Shown here: in pieces, positions 1-6,949 of the stretch
How the letters are laid out: each line of letters opens with the position of its first letter
How positions within the stretch are numbered: position 1 is the stretch's first letter
Assembly (NCBI GenBank): GCA_025774645.1
Contig: JALGVN010000009.1
Location: 1-38,785, forward strand
Source: a bacterium
Lineage (GTDB): Bacteria; Joyebacterota; Joyebacteria; Joyebacterales; Joyebacteraceae
Reading direction: 5' to 3'
Length of the DNA: 38,785 nt
Program-made: the position numbers and the translations under genes
The notes under the pieces: model-generated
Told to the model about the DNA's origin: nothing
Database searches by the model: none
The model's input: only the letters and a program-made list of their open reading frames with translations

Positions 1-4
1 GACG

Positions 5-1996
5 ATGAGACCCTTCGGTATCCTCCTCGTTCTAGCGCTCGTGTTCGCAATCGCGGTCGCAGCGGCTGCGGAGCCGGTCTCCCTCGTCTGGGTGACCCCG
101 TCGTACGGTGATCACGTCAGATGCCTCGGCACGATCGAGGACATGGACGGCGACGCCTTCCCCGACGTCCTCGTCGAGATCGACCACACGGCCGATCCGG
201 CCGGGCACTTCAAGTGCCTCAGCGGCGCCGACGGCGACGTCGTGTGGGGAGTCTCTCCGCCCGGCGGCGTGAGCGGCGGCTGCGGTTACGGCGACTTCTG
301 CGTCGGGACCGCGCCCGACCTGAACGGAGACGCTCTGCAGGAAGCGCTCCTGGGTACCTCCTGGGGGGGCCGGACCGCGTACGCGATCCTCGCCGACGAG
401 CTCGGCACGACGCTCTGGGACTACGACACCTACGTCGACGATCCTCCCTCCGGATGGGTCTACAGCATCGACTGGATCCCCGATGTCAACGACGACACGA
501 TCCCCGAGATCATCTTCGGCTGCGGGAGCGACAACAACCGGGCCTACTGCATGGACGGCGCGACCGGGACGCTCGTCTGGAAGTTCCAGGCGCCCGATGC
601 CGTCTTCCAGGTCGCTCGGACCGGGGACGTGAACGGCAATGGCAAGGCCGATGTCCTCGTGGCAACCGGTGACAACTCCGATTACGCGTACTGCATCGAC
701 GGGGGGAACAGCGGCACGGCGTCGCCGATCTGGTCGTACGACGCGGGTTCCAGCGTCTACTCGATCTGCTCGATCGCGGACGTCAACGACGATGGGATCG
801 ATGACGCACTGCTCGGGCGCTGGTACTCCTCCGGGTATCCGTCCAGCACGCCGGCGGGCGTCGTGTGCGTGAGCGGGGCGAACGGCTCGTGGATCTGGCA
901 GTACGACACGCCCTACGAGTACGGCAACGTGATGCGCGTCGTCACGACCGACGACCTCGACGACGACGGATCGCCGGAGGTCCTCGTGGGCTCGACGGAC
1001 AACATCATCATCTGCGTGAGCGGGAAGACCGGCGTCGAGCACTGGAGCGTCCCGACGAATGGGTCTGTGAATGGGGGATACGTCTGGGCGATTGATCCGA
1101 TTGACGACGTCGACTACGACGGGTACGACGACGTGATCGCGGGGTCGTTCGACCTGAAGGCCTACTGCGTGAGCGGGCGCAGCGGCGATCTCCTCTGGAC
1201 CTACACGGTCGGGAACCGCGTCTACTCCGTGCGGGGAATCAGCGACGTCAACGGCGACGGTCACGCCGAGGCGCTCGTCGGCACGCAGTACATGGGCGGC
1301 AGCGGGGGGAAGGTGTTCTGCCTCGACGCCGACGGCGGGGGGACGTCCGTCCCGCCGGTCGAGAACGTAACGTGCCGCGTCGAGGGTGACGCGGTCGTGG
1401 TCTCGTGGGACTTCGATGAGACCACCGTCGTCCTTGGGTACAACGTCTACCGGATGGCGATTCGCGAGACCGACGCGCCTCCCGGCGAGCGCCAGGGCGA
1501 TCCCGGTTCCGCGACGGTCCGCGAGATACTCGCGGCGCAGGCGGGCATCGGTTCGGGCGACGGCTTCGTCCGGCTCAACGAGGAGCTTCTGGGCGTCAGC
1601 GAGTTCGCCGACCGGAGCGTCGTCGACGGCACGACGTACGCGTACATGGTCGGAGCGGTACCGGCCGAAGGGGAGGAGACCTTCGCGGGGCCGGTCGAGG
1701 TCCGCGCGGATGTCAGGAAGTCCGCGCTCTGGCTCGCGCCCCCGCGCCCGAACCCGTTCGCGGTCTCTTCCGCGGCTGAGTTCTCCGCGCCGGCGGGAGC
1801 GGACGCGACGTTCGCGGTCTACGACGCGTCCGGCAGGCTCGTCCGGCGCCTCGTGCCCGGATCGTACGGGGGTGAGGGGGCCGTGGTCTGGGACGGCCTC
1901 TCTGAGAGCGGCGATCCGGTCGCGTCCGGCGTCTACCTCCTTCGGATGGAGATCGGCAGCGAGAGCACGAGCCGGAAGGTCGTGGTTATCAGATAA
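5..1996 (+). CDS. Secreted PQQ-like/FG-GAP-like beta-propeller protein with FN3-like region and C-terminal FlgD-like (T9SS type-A-like) domain
   Basis: Signal peptide MRPFGILLVLALVFAIAVAAAAEP; about 8 Ca-loop motifs (DMDGDAFPD, DVNDDTIPE, DVNGNGKAD, DVNDDGIDD, DLDDDGSPE, DVDYDGYDD, DVNGDGHAE) alternating with W-x-Y blade motifs; C-terminus PRPNPF...VYDASGRLVRRL...WDGLSESGDPVASGVYLLRM. Confidence 0.85.
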   Translation: MRPFGILLVLALVFAIAVAAAAEPVSLVWVTPSYGDHVRCLGTIEDMDGDAFPDVLVEIDHTADPAGHFKCLSGADGDVVWGVSPPGGVSGGCGYGDFCVGTAPDLNGDALQEALLGTSWGGRTAYAILADELGTTLWDYDTYVDDPPSGWVYSIDWIPDVNDDTIPEIIFGCGSDNNRAYCMDGATGTLVWKFQAPDAVFQVARTGDVNGNGKADVLVATGDNSDYAYCIDGGNSGTASPIWSYDAGSSVYSICSIADVNDDGIDDALLGRWYSSGYPSSTPAGVVCVSGANGSWIWQYDTPYEYGNVMRVVTTDDLDDDGSPEVLVGSTDNIIICVSGKTGVEHWSVPTNGSVNGGYVWAIDPIDDVDYDGYDDVIAGSFDLKAYCVSGRSGDLLWTYTVGNRVYSVRGISDVNGDGHAEALVGTQYMGGSGGKVFCLDADGGGTSVPPVENVTCRVEGDAVVVSWDFDETTVVLGYNVYRMAIRETDAPPGERQGDPGSATVREILAAQAGIGSGDGFVRLNEELLGVSEFADRSVVDGTTYAYMVGAVPAEGEETFAGPVEVRADVRKSALWLAPPRPNPFAVSSAAEFSAPAGADATFAVYDASGRLVRRLVPGSYGGEGAVVWDGLSESGDPVASGVYLLRMEIGSESTSRKVVVIR

Positions 1997-2047
1997 GGGC
2001 AGCGCGGCGGACGCGCGAGCGTACACCAGCACGAACACGAAACGACA

Positions 2048-2073
2048 GGCGGCCACCCCGGAGGGTGGCCGCC
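2048..2073. terminator. Rho-independent-like terminator downstream of the first CDS, possibly bidirectional
   Basis: Perfect 11-bp stem GGCGGCCACCC/GGGTGGCCGCC with loop CGGA, followed by TCTTCTTTGTTCTC; lies between convergent genes. Confidence 0.75.
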
Positions 2074-2123
2074 TCTTCTTTGTTCTCGCTCGGTATCCCG
2101 GCGCTCTGTCGCTGCTCGGGCCG

Positions 2124-2690
2124 TTACTCGTAGAGCCCCTTGATGGAGCCCCACGTGACGTTCTGCACGGGATTCCCGCCGCAGTCACCGAAGACCTCGG
2201 GCTGGCCCACCCCGCCATGGTAGCGGTGGCAGAAGATGTAGACGTACGGGGGAACCTCGCAGTCGAGGAGCACGTGCGGCGAGCCTGGGTGCTCCTCGAG
2301 CCCCACCACGCCCGGGGTTCCTTCGTAGACGAACGACAGCTTTGCGACCGCCGTCACCGGGTCGGCCACGCAGTCGGTCGAGATCGTCACACCGTTGAAC
2401 CAGTCGCCGACGACCGAGGCTCCCGGAAGCAGGTTCGTGAAGACGTGATCGGAGGCCATGCCCGGAGTCGTGGACAGGGCGAACGAGATCTCGGTGAACC
2501 CTCCGGGACCTCCCTCCACGATGTCCAGGACCACGTAGGCGTCAACCGTCGAGAACAGCTCAGGGTACACGCTGTACTGAAGGTTCGGAGGATCGAAGTC
2601 GATGTAGAGCTGCTCCCCAATGATCGGGTTGGCGAGGATGGTGCCGGTGCCGAGAACGCAGAGCACGAGGAAGATCATCGCAGTACGCAT
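2124..2690 (-). CDS. Small secreted hypothetical protein
   Basis: 188-aa ORF with signal peptide MRTAMIFLVLCVLGTGTILANP; own upstream sigma70-like promoter; several cysteines. Confidence 0.75.
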   Translation of the reverse strand: MRTAMIFLVLCVLGTGTILANPIIGEQLYIDFDPPNLQYSVYPELFSTVDAYVVLDIVEGGPGGFTEISFALSTTPGMASDHVFTNLLPGASVVGDWFNGVTISTDCVADPVTAVAKLSFVYEGTPGVVGLEEHPGSPHVLLDCEVPPYVYIFCHRYHGGVGQPEVFGDCGGNPVQNVTWGSIKGLYE

Positions 2691-2752
2691 CGATACACAC
2701 CTCCTTTCCGGACGAATCGGTATCGCGCGTGGCCCAGAAGTGCCACACCGTC

Positions 2753-2781
2753 ATTCTACCACCAATCCCCGTCCTGTTCAA
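2753..2781 (-). promoter_or_regulatory. Sigma70-like promoter for the 2124-2690 gene
   Basis: Minus strand TTGAAC-17 nt-TAGAAT. Confidence 0.6.
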
Positions 2782-2807
2782 CCGAGACCGCGCCGCCGGG
2801 CCTTCTG

Positions 2808-2837
2808 TTGACACGTCTGCCCTCGAGGCGATAGAAT
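2808..2837 (+). promoter_or_regulatory. Sigma70-like promoter for the leader ORF/ABC exporter
   Basis: TTGACA (2808-2813), 18-nt spacer, TAGAAT (2832-2837). Confidence 0.6.
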
Positions 2838-2877
2838 CTCCCCGACCCACCGACCATAGGCCGGAAGTGTCGCGAGG

Positions 2878-2957
2878 GTGGCATGAACGTCCGCGCCGCA
2901 GCTCCTGCGGGGCGGATTTTGCCACTCGGACGTTCCGAGGCGGGGGCCTAATGCCTC
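2878..2957 (+). promoter_or_regulatory. Structured leader with interleaved (pseudoknot-type or mutually exclusive) pairing
   Basis: GTGGCA 2878-2883/TGCCAC 2920-2925; GAACGTCCG 2885-2893/CGGACGTTC 2927-2935; inner CCGCAG 2896-2901/CTGCGG 2905-2910; GAGGC 2937-2941/GCCTC 2953-2957. Confidence 0.45.
2883..2951 (+). CDS. Putative 22-aa leader peptide upstream of ABC exporter genes
   Basis: ATG 2883 to TAA 2949-2951: MNVRAAAPAGRILPLGRSEAGA*; GAGGG just upstream of ATG; in frame with, and ending about 10 nt before, the ABC start; overlaps inverted repeats. Confidence 0.4.
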   Translation: MNVRAAAPAGRILPLGRSEAGA

Positions 2958-2960
2958 CGG

Positions 2961-4724
2961 GTGACCATGGGAAGTCTCAAGAGCCTCCTCAAGTATTTCG
3001 CCAAGTACAAGTGGTCCGTCATCGTCGGCTTGATCTCGCTTCTCATCGTCGACGGGATGCAGCTCCTCATCCCGCGCATCATCAAACGGGCCGTGGACGA
3101 CCTCACCGCGGGCGGAATCGTGCGCGGCGATCTCGTGAGCTACGGACTGATGATCGCAGTCCTCGCGGCGGGCATCGCCTGCCTCCGTTTCCTCTGGCGC
3201 TTCCTCATCATCGGGACCTCGCGCCACATCGAGGAGGACTTCCGGAACGAGATCTTCAGCCACCTCCAGAGACTCCCGGCGAGCTACTTCGCGGTCAACA
3301 AGACCGGTGACCTGATGGCCCGTGCGACGAACGACCTGAACGCCGTGAGGATGGCGTCGGGGATCGGCATCGTCGCCGGGACTGACGCTCTCATCCTCGG
3401 TCTTGCGACGATCGGCTTCATGCTCGCGCTCAACGTCAAGCTCACGCTGATGGCCCTCATCCCGATGCCACTTATCGCGATCTTCACGATGCGCGCGGGG
3501 AGGCTCCTGCACCAGCGGTTCGAACAGGTTCAGGAGTGCTTCGCCGATCTGACGGAGCGCGTCCGAGAGAGCATCTCGGGCATCCGCGTGGTCAAGGCCT
3601 ACGCCCAGGAAGACCACGAGCGCGCGAGACTCGCGGACGCCGGGAAGGAGTACGTCCAGAAGAACATCAGCCTGATCAGGATATGGGGGGCGTTCTTCCC
3701 GTTCATCATGATGCTCTCGAGCATGAGCGTCGTCGTCATCATCTTCTTCGGGGGTAGGCAGGTCATCCTCGGGACGATCTCCACCGGAGACCTCGTCGCG
3801 TTTACGAGCTACCTCGGCATTCTCACGTGGCCGATGATCGCGATGGGATGGGTCGTCAACGTGATGCAGCGGGGCGCCGCTTCGATGGGGAGGATCAACA
3901 AGATTCTCGACACGGTGCCTTCGATTGCCGACGCGCCGGACGCGATCGACCTCGATGAGGTCCGCGGGGAGATCGAGTTCCGGGACGTCACCTTCCGATA
4001 CGAGGAGGGACTCGATCCCGCGCTCGTGGACGTCGACATCCGCGTCAGACCGGGAGAGGTGCTTGGGATTCTGGGCCGGACCGGTTCAGGGAAGAGTACG
4101 GTGTGCAACCTCCTCCTTCGGATCTACGAGCCGTCGGAAGGGCAGGTGCAGATTGACGGGCACGACGTCAGTGCCCTCACGCTCGCGACGCTCAGGCGCT
4201 CGATCGGCTACGTGCCCCAGGACACCTTCTTGTTCTCCGACACGCTTCGGGAGAACATCAGATTTGGGATTCCGGACGCACCTGAGGAGGACGTCGTCGA
4301 GGCGGCGAGGATCGCGGGGATGCTCGGGGAGATCGAAGCGTTCCCGGAGGGAATGGACACGCTCGTCGGCGAGCGGGGGGTCACGCTCTCGGGTGGCCAG
4401 AAGCAACGTATCGCGATTGCGCGCGCTCTCCTCAAGCGACCTGCCATCGTCGTCCTGGACGACGCGCTCTCGTCGGTCGACACGGCGACCGAGGAGAGGA
4501 TCCAGCAGGAGCTCAAGGGCGCGCTCTCGGGCCGGACGACCATCATCGTCTCGCACCGGATCTCGTCGATCAAACACGCCGATCAGATCATCGTGCTCGA
4601 AGACGGCCGCGTGACGGAGCACGGAACGCACGAGGAGCTCCTCACGCTCGACGGCCTCTACGCCGGTATCCACCGGCGACAGCTGCTCGAGGACGAGATG
4701 GAAGCCTCAGACGAGGCGAGGTAG
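2961..4724 (+). CDS. ABC exporter half-transporter, permease-ATPase fusion (BmrC-like size; start GTG 2961 or ATG 2967)
   Basis: 6-TM domain then NBD: Walker A GRTGSGKST, LSGGQKQR, Walker B VVLDD (Asp at catalytic Glu position), SHRISSI. Confidence 0.93.
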   Translation: MTMGSLKSLLKYFAKYKWSVIVGLISLLIVDGMQLLIPRIIKRAVDDLTAGGIVRGDLVSYGLMIAVLAAGIACLRFLWRFLIIGTSRHIEEDFRNEIFSHLQRLPASYFAVNKTGDLMARATNDLNAVRMASGIGIVAGTDALILGLATIGFMLALNVKLTLMALIPMPLIAIFTMRAGRLLHQRFEQVQECFADLTERVRESISGIRVVKAYAQEDHERARLADAGKEYVQKNISLIRIWGAFFPFIMMLSSMSVVVIIFFGGRQVILGTISTGDLVAFTSYLGILTWPMIAMGWVVNVMQRGAASMGRINKILDTVPSIADAPDAIDLDEVRGEIEFRDVTFRYEEGLDPALVDVDIRVRPGEVLGILGRTGSGKSTVCNLLLRIYEPSEGQVQIDGHDVSALTLATLRRSIGYVPQDTFLFSDTLRENIRFGIPDAPEEDVVEAARIAGMLGEIEAFPEGMDTLVGERGVTLSGGQKQRIAIARALLKRPAIVVLDDALSSVDTATEERIQQELKGALSGRTTIIVSHRISSIKHADQIIVLEDGRVTEHGTHEELLTLDGLYAGIHRRQLLEDEMEASDEAR

Positions 4725-4728
4725 GACG

Positions 4729-6843
4729 ATGGCACACGACCACCACGACGAGGAAGTGCTGGGCAAGCCGTACGACGCCCGGCTCGTCAGGAGGCTCCTC
4801 ATGTACGTGAAACCGTACATGAGGCTCGTCGTCGTGGCCGTGATCATCCTGACTTTCGTCGCCGGCTTCGAGCTGGCCCTCCCGTACATCACCAGGCTGG
4901 CGATCGACGACTACATAGTCGCGACGGCGCGGCTCGTTCAGGTGGACGCCGGAGCCGGGGGCGACACCGGGGCCTTCGCGCGCGCGTTCATCCAGGAGCA
5001 CTCCGACGATCTCGTGCCGGTCGACGGCGCCGCCGGGGGAGCCTTCCTCGTGCGTTCGAAGCACCTCTCGGGATACGATCCCCGGGCCGTGGCGCGCGCC
5101 ACGGACGCAGGCATCATCGGAGAGGGGAACTACTACCTCGCGGACCGGGAGTCCGTCGAGAAGTCCGGAGTCGACGACGCCGGGTTCCTCTCCGCCGGGT
5201 CGATGGTCGGGATCCCGATGGAGAAGTTCGGCGAGATCTCGAGCGACCAGATATGGATGATCCGAGAGAATGACTTCCGCGGCCTCGCGCGCGTGGCGCT
5301 TCTCATCGTGGCGATCCTCGTCCTGACGTTCGCGTTCTCACTCTTCCAGATCAACATGATGGAGCTTACATCGCAGAGGGTGATGTACGACATCAGGATG
5401 AAGGTCCTGCGTCACCTGCAGAGTCTCTCGCTCTCGTTCTTCGACAAGAACCCGGTGGGACGTCTCGTGACGAGGGCGACGAACGACGTGGAGGTTCTGC
5501 ACGAGATGTTCACGTCGATCGTGATCATGCTCCTGAGGGACGTGTTCATCCTGATCGGCGTCATCATTCTGCTCCTCCGCCTCAACTGGCGGCTGGCGCT
5601 CGTGTGCTTCGCGGTGCTTCCGTTCATGGCGTGGGCGACGGCGATCTTCAGCGTGAGGATTCGTGACGCGTTCCGTGAGGTGCGCGTCCGCGTTGCGCGG
5701 ATCAACGCGTCGCTCCAGGAAAACATCGGCGGGATGAGGGTGACGCAGATCTTCGCGCGTGAACTCGAGAGCCATCGCCGCTTCGCGAACATCAATCACG
5801 ACAATTTCCTGGCGGCGATGCGGCAGATCAAGGTGTTCGCCGTCTTCATGCCGCTCATGGAGCTCGCAAGCTCAGTGGCGATCGGGCTCGTGATCTGGTA
5901 CGGCGGCGGCAAGGTCATCCAGAACACGCTGTCCCTCGGGACGCTGGTCGCGTTCCTCTCGTATGTTCAGATGTTCTTCCGCCCGATCAGGAACCTCGCG
6001 GAGCAGTACAGCACGATGCAGCAGGCGATGGCATCGTCGGAGAGGATATTCCTCCTCCTCGACAACAAGGAGATCATTCCCGAGCCCTCGGAGCCGCGGG
6101 TGCCGGTCGAGGTGGAGGGGCAGATCGCGTTCGAGAACGTGAGCTTCTCGTACGACGGGAATGAGTATGTGCTTCGGGACGTCTCGTTCGAGGTCGAGCC
6201 GGGTGAGACGGTAGCGATCGTCGGGGCGACCGGCGCGGGGAAGACATCGATCATAAGCCTGCTCGAGCGGTTCTACGACGTCCAGAAGGGCCGAATCACC
6301 CTCGACGGGATCGACATCCGCATGTTTCCCAAGAAGTTCCTCCGTTCGCACCTGGGCCTCGTCATGCAGGACGTCTTCGTATTCGCGGGGGACATCAAGG
6401 GGAACATCAGGCTCGGGAACGACGCGATCACCGACGATGAGGTCCGCGCGGTGGCGAAGCACGTGAACGCGGACCGCTTCATCGAGCGTCTACCCGGCAA
6501 GTACGACGAAGAGGTGCACGAGAGAGGTGCGACGCTGTCGACCGGCCAGCGGCAGCTCCTGGCGTTCGCTCGGGCCCTGGCATTCGACCCGAAGATCCTC
6601 ATACTCGATGAGGCGACGTCGAACATCGACACCGAGACGGAGCAGCTCATCCAGGACGCCCTCGTGAGGCTGATGGAGGGAAGGACCTCGATTGTCATCG
6701 CGCACCGGCTCTCGACCATCCAGCACGCAGACAAGATCCTCGTCATGCACAAGGGCAAGATCCGGGAGGTCGGCTCGCACCAGGAGCTTCTTGCGAAGAA
6801 GGGGTACTACTACCGCCTCTACGAGCTCCAGTACGCTCAGTAG
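4729..6843 (+). CDS. ABC exporter half-transporter with large TM1-TM2 insertion (BmrD-like size)
   Basis: 704 aa; Walker A GATGAGKTS, LSTGQRQL signature, Walker B LILDEATS, AHRLSTI; about 120-aa insertion between TM1 and TM2; starts 4 nt after the upstream stop codon. Confidence 0.93.
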   Translation: MAHDHHDEEVLGKPYDARLVRRLLMYVKPYMRLVVVAVIILTFVAGFELALPYITRLAIDDYIVATARLVQVDAGAGGDTGAFARAFIQEHSDDLVPVDGAAGGAFLVRSKHLSGYDPRAVARATDAGIIGEGNYYLADRESVEKSGVDDAGFLSAGSMVGIPMEKFGEISSDQIWMIRENDFRGLARVALLIVAILVLTFAFSLFQINMMELTSQRVMYDIRMKVLRHLQSLSLSFFDKNPVGRLVTRATNDVEVLHEMFTSIVIMLLRDVFILIGVIILLLRLNWRLALVCFAVLPFMAWATAIFSVRIRDAFREVRVRVARINASLQENIGGMRVTQIFARELESHRRFANINHDNFLAAMRQIKVFAVFMPLMELASSVAIGLVIWYGGGKVIQNTLSLGTLVAFLSYVQMFFRPIRNLAEQYSTMQQAMASSERIFLLLDNKEIIPEPSEPRVPVEVEGQIAFENVSFSYDGNEYVLRDVSFEVEPGETVAIVGATGAGKTSIISLLERFYDVQKGRITLDGIDIRMFPKKFLRSHLGLVMQDVFVFAGDIKGNIRLGNDAITDDEVRAVAKHVNADRFIERLPGKYDEEVHERGATLSTGQRQLLAFARALAFDPKILILDEATSNIDTETEQLIQDALVRLMEGRTSIVIAHRLSTIQHADKILVMHKGKIREVGSHQELLAKKGYYYRLYELQYAQ

Positions 6844-6881
6844 GCGGACGGGTCGAACGAAGTGGATTCCGGAAGAAGCGA

Positions 6882-6914
6882 CCCCCGCCCCGAATCGGGC
6901 GGGGGCCTTTTTTT
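6882..6914 (+). terminator. Rho-independent terminator after ABC exporter genes
   Basis: CCCCCGCCC/GGGCGGGGG stem with loop CGAATC, then CCTTTTTTT. Confidence 0.9.
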
Positions 6915-6949
6915 GCGTGAGGAACAGCGGATGTCCTGCTGCGGACGTC

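Noticed and set aside
32-2218. 728-aa minus-strand ORF opposite the propeller gene (and similar long shadow ORFs at 12738-14204, 14822-16408, 18481-20112, 23680-25113, 27016-28224, 29090-31105, 32866-34626, 36859-38052)
   Set aside because: All overlap better-supported genes and show Arg/Asp/Val/His-rich shadow-frame composition without domain motifs or RBS.
2951-3310. Alternative ORF starting MPPGDHGKSQEPP from ATG 2951 (TAATG overlap with the leader ORF)
   Set aside because: Out of frame with the ABC exporter and only shadows its coding sequence; no domain support.
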